In this document: one piece after another, positions 8,850 to 17,459 of the stretch | How the letters are laid out: every line of letters starts with the position of its first letter | Position numbering within the stretch: the stretch's first letter is position 1 | Virus record (IMG/VR): IMGVR_UViG_3300021335_000034 | Span: 1-40,427 of that record | DNA length: 40,427 nucleotides | Source of the DNA: a virus | Strand: one strand, 5' to 3' | Notes under the pieces: model-generated | The model's input: only the letters and a program-made list of their open reading frames with translations | What the model was told of the DNA's origin: nothing | The model's database searches: none | Made by a program: the position numbers and the translations under genes

Positions 8850-9104
8850 TCAGATGTGGTAAGCGATGACAGCGCCGCCACTGTCAAGAGTGAAGGCAGT
8901 GAAGACGCCTTGGATTTCAAAACCAGCCGGCAGGTTTTCACCCACGATACTGTTGCCAGTCCAGTTCTGAGCAGTCAAGGCAGCAAAGCTGGTATTGTTT
9001 TTCAGAATGACAATGCGTCGCCAGCGCCCGGTGTACGCTGATGTGTCATTGACAAACTCAGCACCGATACTGTAAGACGGATCAATCAGCGTCTGATATA
9101 CCAT
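8850..9104 (-). CDS. Small structural-region protein, paralogue 1 of a tandem pair
   Basis: This 84-aa protein has exactly the length of the next gene and aligns with it end to end. A Shine-Dalgarno sequence AAGGAG lies a few bases before the ATG. Being between connector and closure genes it is probably a virion or assembly protein. Beta strands alternate with short turns, and no catalytic motif is visible. The pair looks like a recent tandem duplication that has diverged. Confidence 0.65.
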   Translation of the reverse strand: MVYQTLIDPSYSIGAEFVNDTSAYTGRWRRIVILKNNTSFAALTAQNWTGNSIVGENLPAGFEIQGVFTAFTLDSGGAVIAYHI

Positions 9105-9106
9105 GA

Positions 9107-9667
9107 TCAGCTCCTTTTGATAGCGATGTTACCCGGTCCACTTATTCTAAGCCCAGTCAGGTAACGCTCGACCATTGGCGGGATGCGATCAGCACCAGTA
9201 GCGCCGTACTGATTTGGCGTCACGTCGATGCTGCCGATTTTGACGTTCTTGTAATCCTCCAAGCCTGACAGCCCTATACCATCCTTGTTGTTGTTCAGAT
9301 AAACCGCCAGCGTGGCTTGAGCTTCCTTGATCTGTTGCGGGATCTCTGTATCCGTGAAATAGTCAGTGGTGATCCTGAAAGGAAACCCAACCGCATAAGT
9401 GTTGATGTAGGTATCAGGCTTCCGTACACCAGTGCGCGGCCACTGTAAAGCCTGAGTATCGGTAGCCCTTGCACCTAGATACCGCTCACGATCTAGCCTC
9501 TGCGTTGCGGTATAAAGCGCACGATTCTTTTGATCCGTCGTAGCAGTGCCCCACGCTACAACGTCATCGTTTTCAACCAAGCCATCAATGATGTCTTGCG
9601 CGTCACTCAGCGTCAGGTACGTATTTGCGTCGGCTGCGCCTGGTGTTGCTACTAGAGTGATCGCCAT
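9107..9667 (-). CDS. Head-tail connector (adaptor) protein
   Basis: This 186-aa protein begins with YLTLSDAQDIIDG and contains KNRALYTATQRLDRERYLGAR, then LQWPRTGV and a P-x-x-I-K-E-AQATLAVY helix. This series is typical of the gp6/DnaT-like phage head-tail connector family that sits under the portal. It lies downstream of the capsid genes and upstream of closure genes, as expected. Confidence 0.78.
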   Translation of the reverse strand: MAITLVATPGAADANTYLTLSDAQDIIDGLVENDDVVAWGTATTDQKNRALYTATQRLDRERYLGARATDTQALQWPRTGVRKPDTYINTYAVGFPFRITTDYFTDTEIPQQIKEAQATLAVYLNNNKDGIGLSGLEDYKNVKIGSIDVTPNQYGATGADRIPPMVERYLTGLRISGPGNIAIKRS

Positions 9668-9776
9668 CGGACTTGGCTTTAGAAGATTTAGGTTTCGGCG
9701 TTTCTAAAGGAAGAGAGGCCACTGCCGTAGCAGCAGCCTCACGTTCACGTAGTCGCCTAAATGCGAACAAACCCAT
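9603..9776 (-). CDS. Small basic protein overlapping the connector gene
   Basis: A 57-aa frame starts at ATG 9776, overlapping the TGA of the upstream gene as TGATG, and runs 65 bases into the connector gene. It begins MGLFAFRRLRERE and is rich in Arg, Lys and Ala. Small FAFRRLRERE-type proteins are often found between capsid and connector genes of related phages. The function is unknown; the coupled start is the main support. Confidence 0.6.
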   Translation of the reverse strand: MGLFAFRRLREREAAATAVASLPLETPKPKSSKAKSDGDHSSSNTRRSRRKYVPDAE

Positions 9777-10189
9777 CAAGCAACGGCAGAGGCAGTGCTG
9801 CCCAGACCATACAGGGTAATCGCTTCAGAGCCAGAAGCAACAGCGGTAACACGACCAAGGAAAACCTTGGAGGCATTTTGAACCACAGTCGCCACACCGC
9901 TCACGGTCACGTCAGTACCACCAGCGATGGTGATGGTATTGGCACCAGCCGAAGCGTTTAGCACCACCAGCATGAAGGTGGTACCAATGGCACAGTCGCC
10001 ACCGATAGCAGCCACGATTTCAGCGGCAGTAGCGGTGGTATAAGTTGCAGCAGCAGTAGGAACACCACGGATGATGGTGTTGTAGCTGTTAGCTGCACTC
10101 AGGGTTGCGGTAGCGGTGGGAGCTGCCAAACCCATCTGCCCTGGCAGAAGGCCGCCAGGGATATCACCGAGTTCAAAGATCGAAGCCAT
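9776..10189 (-). CDS. Putative capsid decoration / head fibre protein
   Basis: This 137-aa protein follows the major capsid gene and has a perfect Shine-Dalgarno sequence (GAGGAGG) 8-9 bases before its ATG, a sign of high expression. It is small, Ala/Thr/Gly rich and beta-prone (TFMLVVLNASAGANTITIAGG). Position and composition suggest a decoration protein on the capsid surface. No sequence family is recognised with certainty. Confidence 0.6.
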   Translation of the reverse strand: MASIFELGDIPGGLLPGQMGLAAPTATATLSAANSYNTIIRGVPTAAATYTTATAAEIVAAIGGDCAIGTTFMLVVLNASAGANTITIAGGTDVTVSGVATVVQNASKVFLGRVTAVASGSEAITLYGLGSTASAVA

Positions 10190-10203
10190 CGTTAGGTTCC
10201 TCC

Positions 10204-11241
10204 TCAGTCGAAGTTAGAGACGTTGGTGGCACGCACGATGCCGATGTTCTTCAGTTCATAAACCTTGGACCAGTTGGCCACGGTTTCGAGCTGAGTGCGG
10301 GTGGGGTTAGTGGTGGTCACTCCCCATTTAGCACCGACAGGGTGGTAGCAGTAGTGCAGGTCGATTGACATGGCATCGCTCTTAGCGAGGATGTCACGAT
10401 CAGTTTCGGTCTGCATTGCCATCTGTTCACCGGAGGCAACAGCGCCAGCGGTGAAGAAGTAGGTGGCGTACTCGGTGGTAGCACCGGAACCAGCAACGTT
10501 TACGTCATCGGAAACGATCACGCGCAGACCCATGAAGGTCGGAACGGAGACGTTACCGAAGGCGTTTTGGATGCTGCCGCCGAAAGCGTCCTCAGCAGTG
10601 CCGAGAGCGGTTTGGCGAGCTTCACCAGCGGTCACGTAATCAATGGCGCGACGCTCAACAAGGTCGTAGTAAACCTTGGAGTGCATTGCCACAGCGGTCA
10701 GCTTGTCGCCCTGATCGCCAAGGATGGCGCGGGCTTGAGCAACGTGACGGGGAGACAGTGCAGTAGGAGTGTCACCGCTTTCGGAATCGATGCAGAGATC
10801 GAAGAAAGCAGAGCTGCTGGTGTTAGCGTTCAGCGAACCGAACACACCCTGCAGGCAGGACAGCAGATCCTTTTGACGCTGGTTAGCAACGTAATCAGCG
10901 ACTTTGGCGCCGATAGCGGCCATGGGATCGGAACCAGCAGCCAGAGCAGCAAGGTCACGAGCCTCAAAGGCACGACCACGGTGCAGGATCACACCGACTT
11001 GCTTGTCGGCTTCGATTTTGCCAGGAGTCAAAGAAGAGCTGTCAGACAGCACTTCAAAATCACCGGACAGGTTTGCTTTCCAGAAGGGGACGTTGATAAA
11101 ATCACCACCCTCAGTGGCATTCAGCTCCGCCATGGGCTGCACCACACCGGAAGCCAAGAAGGCATCACGCTGAGTGGTTTGCTCAATGACATAAGGCGTA
11201 AATACCTCAGGGATGATGATGTCAGAGCGAAGGGTCGCCAT
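10204..11241 (-). CDS. Major capsid protein
   Basis: This 345-aa protein is at the standard place after the scaffold gene. It starts with IIIPEVFTPYVIEQTTQRDAF, has INVPFWK and GRAFEARDLAALAAGSDPM, a MHSKVYYDLVER helix and a VIVSDDV strand, which together match a family of HK97-fold siphovirus coat proteins. A GAGGAT ribosome site precedes the start. The codon choice is GC-rich and regular, as for a highly expressed gene. Confidence 0.88.
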   Translation of the reverse strand: MATLRSDIIIPEVFTPYVIEQTTQRDAFLASGVVQPMAELNATEGGDFINVPFWKANLSGDFEVLSDSSSLTPGKIEADKQVGVILHRGRAFEARDLAALAAGSDPMAAIGAKVADYVANQRQKDLLSCLQGVFGSLNANTSSSAFFDLCIDSESGDTPTALSPRHVAQARAILGDQGDKLTAVAMHSKVYYDLVERRAIDYVTAGEARQTALGTAEDAFGGSIQNAFGNVSVPTFMGLRVIVSDDVNVAGSGATTEYATYFFTAGAVASGEQMAMQTETDRDILAKSDAMSIDLHYCYHPVGAKWGVTTTNPTRTQLETVANWSKVYELKNIGIVRATNVSNFD

Positions 11242-11325
11242 GACTAATCCTCAAAGAATGGTTTACGGGTTGGGCGCAGCCCGAGGCTCAATGCGGCGCA
11301 GCCATCACGAGCGAACAATTAGATG

Positions 11326-12003
11326 TTAGCGTCCTGCTGCTGCTTTCATCCGATCGTACAAATCACGGTCAGTTTTGAAGAGACGTGATTGCTCGGTAAG
11401 ATTGAACGATTCGGGCAGGAACGGATTTTTTATTCCTGCCGGGATTTCGTTACCACCACGACCTGCAGGTGCTCCGCTGCCTTGCGGCTTGGGTTGCTTC
11501 TGCATCCAAGCTGGTAGCGTTGCCTTTGCCCATTCGGTTACAGGCTTGCGTTCGTAACCATCGACAACGACAACGGTGCCATCGGCTTCACGTTCGATCT
11601 TGTCTGCTGAGAGCTTGGTTTTGAGCACCAGATCAGGATCATGCACAATGTCAGCCAAGGCCGATACAGCAGGACTGATCAGCTCCAGTTCTTTGACTCG
11701 GGCTTCAAGTTCTGCAATGCGCTGGTCCTTCTGCGCCGCCGCCTCACGGAACTGTTGCTCCAAAGCCTGTCTTGCTTCGGAGTATTTCCCTTCGGCTTCA
11801 AGCTTGGATTGCTCGGCTTGGCGTTTAAATTCGACGAGTTCTTCAATGTTTACACCTTCTGGCACCTTGGATGCTTTTGATTTTGCAGCACGCAACTCAG
11901 CGATAAGTTCGCTGTTTTTGCGTTCCAAGGCTTCGATGCTGCGTTGCATCGCGTCAGTATCGTGCGATACGTCAGCGGTTTGCTGCGTCTGTTCTTCGGA
12001 CAT
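11326..12003 (-). CDS. Scaffolding protein
   Basis: The start at MSEEQTQQ (12003) is preferred over one four codons upstream; the product is 225 aa. Residues about 18-110 form a long charged coiled coil (ALERKNSELIAELRAAKSK, EQQFREAAAQKDQRIAELEARVKELE) and the end is Pro/Gly rich followed by a short basic helix, as in capsid scaffolds that bind coat protein through their C-terminus. It lies directly before the coat gene. Confidence 0.78.
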   Translation of the reverse strand: MSEEQTQQTADVSHDTDAMQRSIEALERKNSELIAELRAAKSKASKVPEGVNIEELVEFKRQAEQSKLEAEGKYSEARQALEQQFREAAAQKDQRIAELEARVKELELISPAVSALADIVHDPDLVLKTKLSADKIEREADGTVVVVDGYERKPVTEWAKATLPAWMQKQPKPQGSGAPAGRGGNEIPAGIKNPFLPESFNLTEQSRLFKTDRDLYDRMKAAAGR

Positions 12004-12038
12004 TGTAAAGCGCAATTATGAATGATTGCGTCACGATT

Positions 12039-12260
12039 CTATCGCTTTGGCGCAGCTTTTACTTCAGAACGCTTTTTTAGGACTGGATTGCCGGTGGATT
12101 CTGACTTGATCCGCACGATCGGATCGTCATCAGTGCCGACGCGAGTGACGGTGCCGCCATTTGGAGTATTGATCGTGGCGCGTTTGCCGCCAATGCTGGT
12201 AATGACACCGTAGGTGCGCTTGCCTTGATAGGTCCAGCTCACCCGATCACCGCGTTTCAC
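12039..12260 (-). CDS. Small DUF2945-like (Tudor-fold) protein
   Basis: This 73-aa protein begins MKRGDRVSWTYQGKRTYGVI, the typical opening of DUF2945 small beta-barrel proteins. It ends in a basic tail. It starts with GTG at 12260, overlapping the TGA of a lysine-rich micropeptide (GTGA), so the two are probably translationally coupled. Its role in the head region is unknown; a nucleic-acid or protein-binding role is possible. Confidence 0.65.
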   Translation of the reverse strand: MKRGDRVSWTYQGKRTYGVITSIGGKRATINTPNGGTVTRVGTDDDPIVRIKSESTGNPVLKKRSEVKAAPKR

Positions 12261-12325
12261 TTCTTCTTGCCTCCCTTTTTACCCATGGGCTTTTGGGGCT
12301 TCTTTGGTCCGGTGTATTTTGGCAC
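12257..12325 (-). CDS. Lysine-rich micropeptide
   Basis: A 22-codon frame from GTG 12325 to TGA 12257 encodes MPKYTGPKKPQKPMGKKGGK followed by two lysines. The stop overlaps the GTG of the next gene. Nine lysines in 22 residues would let it bind nucleic acid or capsid. It is too short to be sure; coupling is the only support. Confidence 0.35.
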   Translation of the reverse strand: MPKYTGPKKPQKPMGKKGGKKK

Positions 12326-12349
12326 GATGGTAATGCAAGTGCATTCAGG

Positions 12350-12502
12350 CTAACCACGCTTGCGTGTTGGCTTACGCTTGCGGGATTTACCAGCTTGAGA
12401 GTAGGCAATGGCTGCAGCCTGTTGTCGGCTGTACCCTTCCTTGATTAGCTTACGGATGTTTTGCGAGATTGTAAGCTGCGAGCTACCTTTCTTGAGTGGC
12501 AC
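12350..12502 (-). CDS. Small basic protein, DUF6496-like
   Basis: A 50-aa frame starts with GTG at 12502 inside the end of the MuF-like gene. It reads [20 protein letters not shown] followed by a Gln/Ala helix and a Lys/Arg tail. The opening [14 protein letters not shown] is a pattern known from small phage proteins grouped as DUF6496. The function is unknown. Confidence 0.65.
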   Translation of the reverse strand: MPLKKGSSQLTISQNIRKLIKEGYSRQQAAAIAYSQAGKSRKRKPTRKRG

Positions 12503-13688
12503 CGTAGCGTCTCCGTAGCTGCTCCAATGTTACTTCGGATCCGTCGTCACGGACAAGTTTTGCCATCGCATCACGGGCGCCGTATTTGCGTGCAAGAAGT
12601 CTGAAGTATGGTGCTTTATTGCCAAGGACTTCTTGTTGCTGTGCTGCGCCTTGGTCAAGCAACCATTGACCGTAGTTGGTGTCCGAATCCACCATGCCAC
12701 CTTTGGCTGCACGTTTACCAGGACGCGGTGGTTCAAAGCCTAGGTCTTCATAATCGATAACTGGCACGATAGTTGACCTACAACCAAAATGCTGCGGTGG
12801 TGTTGGACCTTTACCGTATTCAAACTCACGACCATCTAAGGCGCGACAGATTGCAGATGTACGGCTATCAAGCGTTGCAGTGTATCTGTATTTTTTGGTG
12901 ATGTCTTGATTAGCTTCATATACCTGCTGGCTTGCAGCGTTAGCCACTTGGTTGATGCTGGTGCGAACGATGCTGACAACCTGATAATTTGCCATTTTTG
13001 TCAGTTCACCACCGGACAAAGCAAGCTGCTTAACTGTTTTGCCTTCCTCTCCAAAGTCAAGCCTGCCACGTAGCTTGCGGGCGATGTCTGGTGTTGGTTC
13101 ACCAGTCAACAAGCCTTGCCGCACAACGCTATTGAAGCGCTCAGCCTGTGATTCCGCTAAGCCACGAAACGCTTTTTGTATTACTTGACCATTGGGTAAC
13201 GTGATTGTGGCACCCTTAGCTGCTGTCAAACTGAACGTCTGCGGTGCGCCTTGTACTGCTGCAAACAGATCATCCGACAATGCGACGACATTAACCTGTG
13301 TCGGATCAGTGGTGACGACAGACTGGGCGAATTGTGGACTGATCTCAACGGTACGTACCATGTCACGCCCAGCAGCAGGTAAGGCACGTCGTAACTGGTC
13401 TTCGACAAACTCAGACTGCAACTCCGCCAAGCCCTGAAGTTCCAATGCGGTGATCTCTGTACTATCACCAGCCCAAGTCGCAAGGCTTTCTTTTAGTTGT
13501 GCAAGGATCGCACGCAGTCTGGCAGCTTTTACCGGTGCAGATAATTCGTCAATCGTCTGTAATTGATTGACAGCATCAATGATGATGTCGTTGTAGATGT
13601 TAATGATACGACGAGCAACGCTATTGCTGTACCGATTAAGATCAATCGCATTACGAAAAATTGCTTGGAAATTTGGTGGTAAAGTCAT
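12483..13688 (-). CDS. Minor head protein, phage MuF / SPP1 gp7-like
   Basis: This 401-aa protein has the C-terminal MuF signature: [21 protein letters not shown], then [21 protein letters not shown] and [14 protein letters not shown] (residues about 235-320). The N-terminal half is helical. Proteins of this family bind the portal and a few copies are packed in the capsid. The gene overlaps its upstream neighbour by 4 bases and follows the portal, as usual. Confidence 0.85.
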   Translation of the reverse strand: MTLPPNFQAIFRNAIDLNRYSNSVARRIINIYNDIIIDAVNQLQTIDELSAPVKAARLRAILAQLKESLATWAGDSTEITALELQGLAELQSEFVEDQLRRALPAAGRDMVRTVEISPQFAQSVVTTDPTQVNVVALSDDLFAAVQGAPQTFSLTAAKGATITLPNGQVIQKAFRGLAESQAERFNSVVRQGLLTGEPTPDIARKLRGRLDFGEEGKTVKQLALSGGELTKMANYQVVSIVRTSINQVANAASQQVYEANQDITKKYRYTATLDSRTSAICRALDGREFEYGKGPTPPQHFGCRSTIVPVIDYEDLGFEPPRPGKRAAKGGMVDSDTNYGQWLLDQGAAQQQEVLGNKAPYFRLLARKYGARDAMAKLVRDDGSEVTLEQLRRRYGATQER

Positions 13689-14002
13689 TGGTCAACATAA
13701 ATACCAAGACTTGCGGCGTTGTATTCTGTCAGGATAGAGACGTCAGCGCCAGTCTTTAACGCCTCAACCACTACCTTAGAGAATCCATCCTGAATACCTT
13801 CTTCTTCTTCTAGAATCACCTCATCGATCCGATGCGGTTTACCATCTCTGTACCAAGTAAGTCTTAAAACTGCAAAAATCTCAGGCGGCAGCTCACGCTC
13901 AGAAACGTAAAGAACACGTTGTCGTTCGTCCGGTTTCATGCGCCTCCGTAGCACCCATTGAATCATAGGCGTCAGGAAGCACAGGTTGAACACAGAGATC
14001 AC
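13685..14002 (-). CDS. Hypothetical protein between portal and MuF-like gene
   Basis: This 105-aa frame opens with GTG at 14002, overlapping the portal TGA (GTGA). Starts further in (for example MKPDERQR) are possible. The core RVLYVSERELPPEIFAVLRLTWYRDG is beta-strand like and is followed by an acidic patch (EEEEG). No family is recognised. Overlaps on both sides make it part of the head operon. Confidence 0.6.
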   Translation of the reverse strand: MISVFNLCFLTPMIQWVLRRRMKPDERQRVLYVSERELPPEIFAVLRLTWYRDGKPHRIDEVILEEEEGIQDGFSKVVVEALKTGADVSILTEYNAASLGIYVDQ

Positions 14003-15396
14003 GCTCCAGGCTGCGGGCTAGGCTGCTGCATCTCGATCAGGCCACCATTTTGCGTAGCCTCTAGCTCTTCTTCAATATCAAAATCGTCACCAAGGATTTC
14101 GCCTTCGGCAAGTTGTGTTAACAGAGTTTCTTGCGTGATGGTGCCAGCGGTGTAAAGCTGCAGCAACGCTTGGATCTCTTGTGGTTCAAGGCGTGAACCA
14201 AGGAAGTCACGATTGATGTAGCTGCTACCAGCTTGAGACTCACCCAAGAACTGTGCATGAAACTGCAGGCAGTTGTCGATGGCATCCTGCATGTTTTGAG
14301 CGATCACCATCATGGTGCTATCGCCTTGACTGCGATCGATGCGTTTTGCTTCAGCGGTTTCGGCTGATAGCTTCTGACCCAAAACAGCGGACAAGCCAAG
14401 CTCGTTGATCTGCGATGCGATCTGCTCCAAACGCTTAAATTGTGCATCGTATGACTTGCCATCAGGCTCGATGTACTCTGCGCGACCTTCAGCAGGAAAG
14501 GCCAAAGCTTCACCAGGACCAGCCGATACCTCTTCAGCCGACGATGGGAAACCAAAGAATGCCAGCATCGGCACTGCGCTGATGTGCAGTTGATTGTCCA
14601 GATCAGACTGAACCTGATACGCTTTTAGGTTTAGCTCTGCGATGTCTTCCAGTGGTGGTCTGGATTCCATCATGTTGTAACGATTGGAAAAGGCTACAGC
14701 GAATGGGATTTCTTGCAGACTGGTGGTGCCTTCATCAATGATGCGGAAGTCGCCTTTCTTGTCACGACGGTGAATTTGATACTCACCTGGCTTTAGGACG
14801 CGGATTTGCTCAACCTGCTCTTCACCATATTCGCTGTCGTCTGATGGCACGATGACAGATTCGAGCAAACGAAGCTGCGTGAGTTGCGTACTGCCATCTT
14901 TGATTTCGGTGCGGAAACCAAGGATTTCGCGTGGTGTGTAGCTTACCCAATATGGACGACCACCATCTGACGGTGCATCGACAAGAATGCCGACGTGACC
15001 GTAACGAATCATTTTGCGGGCGGTTTCGTAGGTCCAAGTGTTCAGATCGTTGCCTTGCAGGTCAACGTCAAACAGTTGCTCGCGGATGGTGTCAGTAACG
15101 TCGTTGAGCCTGACGGGCTTGCGGGTTAGCATACCAGCCAGCATCCGTTCTAGGCGTTGGTAGTATGGCGGGCAAACGCTGCGGGCTAAGCGGTTGTCGT
15201 AGCTATCGTCAAGCTCTCGCGGTTCCTGCGGCAGGTAACGGCGATGCTTTTTACGCATACCGTAGGTGCCGGAAATTAGATCCTCGATCAGTACCCAGTG
15301 CGGCTCTTGCGCGTACCAAGCCGTGTTGGGGTCGTTGACTTTGGTGACAGCACGCTGAGCTTGCGGGCGATCGTAGAAGTTATAGCCGGTGTACAT
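13999..15396 (-). CDS. Portal protein (DUF4055-like)
   Basis: At 465 aa it has a portal-like order: an N-terminal region with YDNRLARSVCPPYYQRLERMLAGML, a beta region with PYWVSYTPREILGFR, then IPFAVAFSN, and a long C-terminal helix set around SAETAEAKRI and MQDAIDNCLQFHAQFLG. This matches the DUF4055 family of siphovirus portals. It lies downstream of terminase and before the MuF-like gene. It forms the dodecameric DNA channel. Confidence 0.85.
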   Translation of the reverse strand: MYTGYNFYDRPQAQRAVTKVNDPNTAWYAQEPHWVLIEDLISGTYGMRKKHRRYLPQEPRELDDSYDNRLARSVCPPYYQRLERMLAGMLTRKPVRLNDVTDTIREQLFDVDLQGNDLNTWTYETARKMIRYGHVGILVDAPSDGGRPYWVSYTPREILGFRTEIKDGSTQLTQLRLLESVIVPSDDSEYGEEQVEQIRVLKPGEYQIHRRDKKGDFRIIDEGTTSLQEIPFAVAFSNRYNMMESRPPLEDIAELNLKAYQVQSDLDNQLHISAVPMLAFFGFPSSAEEVSAGPGEALAFPAEGRAEYIEPDGKSYDAQFKRLEQIASQINELGLSAVLGQKLSAETAEAKRIDRSQGDSTMMVIAQNMQDAIDNCLQFHAQFLGESQAGSSYINRDFLGSRLEPQEIQALLQLYTAGTITQETLLTQLAEGEILGDDFDIEEELEATQNGGLIEMQQPSPQPGA

Positions 15397-15438
15397 CAGC
15401 CGCGCTGTCTTGCAGTGATTCTATTTTAGGCACGCATT

Positions 15439-15461
15439 AAAAAAACCCCCGAAGGAGGCTT
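15439..15461 (-). terminator. Rho-independent terminator upstream of the portal gene
   Basis: The minus strand reads CCTCC, TTC, GGGGG, then seven T. The stem has five pairs with one G-U pair. It separates the 76-aa gene from the portal gene, so the head operon may have its own promoter in the 40 bases before 15396, where a TAAAAT box (-10 like) is visible but no clear -35. Confidence 0.7.
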
Positions 15462-15482
15462 GGGTGATCCAAGGATTGTTGA

Positions 15483-15713
15483 TCATGGGAGTGGTTGGAT
15501 AGGTAGTTCAGAAATCGGCACCCACCAAAGCTCGGTGGTCCAAATGCCGCCGGTTCGCATTAGGCGGTGCTCATAAACGACAAACTCTTCGGTTTCGCCA
15601 TCTGGTATGCAGGTCTCACCGCGTGCGTGTGGCAATGAAGCTGGAATGTAAATTGCCCGCTTGCATGGCGGCCAAAAGCCTTGTGCGCGGTACTGCTCGT
15701 AGGTGAATCGCAT
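15483..15713 (-). CDS. Hypothetical protein, 76 aa
   Basis: The product starts MRFTYEQYRAQGFWPP and has several Trp and Cys residues (two CKRA/CIPD-type cysteines), suggesting a compact fold. A GC-rich hairpin (15721-15738) lies 7 bases before the ATG, and a terminator follows. No family is recognised. It lies between the terminase and portal genes. Confidence 0.55.
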   Translation of the reverse strand: MRFTYEQYRAQGFWPPCKRAIYIPASLPHARGETCIPDGETEEFVVYEHRLMRTGGIWTTELWWVPISELPIQPLP

Positions 15714-15720
15714 AAGATTA

Positions 15721-15738
15721 GGGGCGCCGGAGCGCCCC
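15721..15738 (-). promoter_or_regulatory. GC-rich hairpin directly before a start codon
   Basis: GGGGCG and CGCCCC pair around a six-base loop, with no T run after it. It ends 7 bases before the ATG of the 76-aa gene. It may end or stabilise the transcript of the preceding gene, or be a leader hairpin of the same kind as the one at 16029-16040. Confidence 0.5.
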
Positions 15739-15746
15739 GATACGGG

Positions 15747-16013
15747 TTAGGTAAATGCTTGATTGTTGAGCATGTTGTTGGCGGTGTTCAGCCGCTGAAA
15801 CAGTTGCGGCAGGATGTAAAAGTGACCTTCACGCTTGGCTGCTTCGATCATGTTAAGGGTCTCGGTGCGAAACTCTTGCCACTGTTGGCGGTGGGAGGGC
15901 TTGGTGGCTTGAGCTGCGGGCCGGAGAGTGACGACTTTAGTGGCTTGAGCGAGGTTGGCAGCCTTAAAAGCGGCGGTCTCAGTTGCGGTGCGGGTGGGGT
16001 TGAAGCGAATCAT
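15747..16013 (-). CDS. Hypothetical protein, 88 aa, with hairpin leader
   Basis: The protein is helical and basic (MIRFNPTRTATETAAFKAAN, later REGHFYILPQLFQRLNTANN). I do not recognise it. It is worth noting for its upstream region, which carries a promoter and hairpin leader nearly repeated at 20795-20886 before another small gene. It lies between terL and portal, so its promoter may start a separate transcript. Confidence 0.6.
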   Translation of the reverse strand: MIRFNPTRTATETAAFKAANLAQATKVVTLRPAAQATKPSHRQQWQEFRTETLNMIEAAKREGHFYILPQLFQRLNTANNMLNNQAFT

Positions 16014-16099
16014 TTGCTTGTGTGTGGTGGGGTTTCCCCCTGACTCCTCAAGTATGCACCAGCTAAGCCCTGCTTCACCGTGTTGTGTGCAGTTTTTGC
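16014..16099 (-). promoter_or_regulatory. Promoter with 5' hairpin leader, copy on the minus strand
   Basis: Reading the minus strand from 16099: GCAAAAACTG, ACACAACACGGTGAAGCAGG, then TGGTGCATACT with CATACT (16056-16051) as -10, ten bases, the hairpin GGGG-GAAA-CCCC (within 16040-16029), ACCACACACAAG, and the ATG at 16013. The same blocks in the same order precede the gene at 20887. There is no purine-rich ribosome site next to the ATG. Confidence 0.6.
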
Positions 16100-16106
16100 A
16101 ACTGGC

Positions 16107-17459
16107 TCAGTAGATCCTGATTCCAGTGCCCCGCCCAGCACCAGCCTGCAGCGGGTTGAACTCACGCCACACTAGATAGGAAGCGGCATCATTCATATGG
16201 TCGTAACCGCCTTCTTTGTCTGGCTCACTCTTCTCGTTATAGCTCTGCAGCTCTAAGCATTCGATCAGCTTTTTGCATTTCGGGTCGATCTGCAGCCTGA
16301 TCTCACCTTTGCCATTTTCTAGCAACGCTTGGACAGCAGCCACACGATCCCGCACGGGAGGGTTTGCCTTTGGCGATTGGTTTGACATGCCGTAGCTTTC
16401 AAGAATCTGGATGTCGGTTTGCGTAGCATTTGTTGATCGTGCTGCACCTGAAGCATCAGGGTAAACGTAGATGCGGCGGTAAGGGTAACGTCTGCGGATT
16501 TCTTGCGCGAGTGCGTCGGTGTCATGGGCCTTAGCGATCTCGTCAATAAAGAGTAACTTGTTTTGCGTGCGGATAGCAATGGCAGCATTCATGTTGCCGA
16601 TGTTAAAGTCAATGCCAATTCTTAGCGGCTGATCAGCGTCGTCTTTGATGGCGGTAACGTGCTTAGACCGATCAAAACGATCGTATACCTGCCCAGTGTT
16701 GAGGTTGACAAACTCGCCGTCAAGATACGCTTTTAGCAAGCTTGGGTCATAGTTTGCTTGCAGGCGTTCAATAAAATCTGATGGTAGATGCGGGTTGTCT
16801 ACTGTCCGCATTTTGATCAGTTTTCGGTCATCGCGATTCTGAGCATCGTCGCTGCCGAAGGTGTTATACATCCAGCGGAAGCCTTCCGGCGTGGATGCTG
16901 CACCAAACTGTCTTGTATTGCCAGAGCGTAAACGACCGAGAATTTTGGGGAATGCGCGATTAGCAATGCTAGGCGTTACCGTGTCGATCTCATCGGCCAG
17001 TACCCATGCGAGGTTGAGGCCAATGATACGCGACCAATTCTCGAAGCTACGGCACAGAATCTTTGTATCGCCTCCTGGTAGGTGCAGGACGTATTCAGGG
17101 AGTGGTGATGCTCTGAAGGTGTACGGGATGTTGTAATGCTCAAGGAAATTATCGAAGTCTGTTTGCCAAATGTCACGGATCAACGGACCAGTGGGCTCCA
17201 TCACGGTACCGATGAAACCTTGATTGGCAGCAGCTAGGGTAACGGCTTTGGCGCATAGGGCACGAGTTTTGCCAGCGCCGTAACCAGCCGAGATACCAAG
17301 GATCTGCGTGGAGTTATCGGAAACAAAGGAAAGCTGCCCTGGATGCAGGTCAGCGTAAATCTGCTGCAGCGTGTTATCTAGATCGAAGTGCTCAGCGCGA
17401 TCTAAGACTTGAACTTGCAGTTCAGCGAGTCTGGCAAAGACGGCGCTAGTCTTCCGCAT
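16107..17459 (-). CDS. terL: Terminase large subunit
   Basis: This 450-aa protein has the packaging ATPase with Walker A GISAGYGAGKT (residues about 55-65) and Walker B LAWVLADEID (about 174-183), and the C-terminal RNase-H-like nuclease with GIDFNIGNMN (about 277) and VYPDASG. It cuts concatemers and drives DNA into the prohead with TerS. It overlaps terS by 14 bases. The nuclease and ATPase motifs are intact. Confidence 0.95.
   Translation of the reverse strand: MRKTSAVFARLAELQVQVLDRAEHFDLDNTLQQIYADLHPGQLSFVSDNSTQILGISAGYGAGKTRALCAKAVTLAAANQGFIGTVMEPTGPLIRDIWQTDFDNFLEHYNIPYTFRASPLPEYVLHLPGGDTKILCRSFENWSRIIGLNLAWVLADEIDTVTPSIANRAFPKILGRLRSGNTRQFGAASTPEGFRWMYNTFGSDDAQNRDDRKLIKMRTVDNPHLPSDFIERLQANYDPSLLKAYLDGEFVNLNTGQVYDRFDRSKHVTAIKDDADQPLRIGIDFNIGNMNAAIAIRTQNKLLFIDEIAKAHDTDALAQEIRRRYPYRRIYVYPDASGAARSTNATQTDIQILESYGMSNQSPKANPPVRDRVAAVQALLENGKGEIRLQIDPKCKKLIECLELQSYNEKSEPDKEGGYDHMNDAASYLVWREFNPLQAGAGRGTGIRIY

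Noticed and set aside
10567-11247. 226-aa plus-strand frame opposite the capsid gene
   Set aside because: It is a shadow of the capsid gene's strong codon bias; no recognisable domain.
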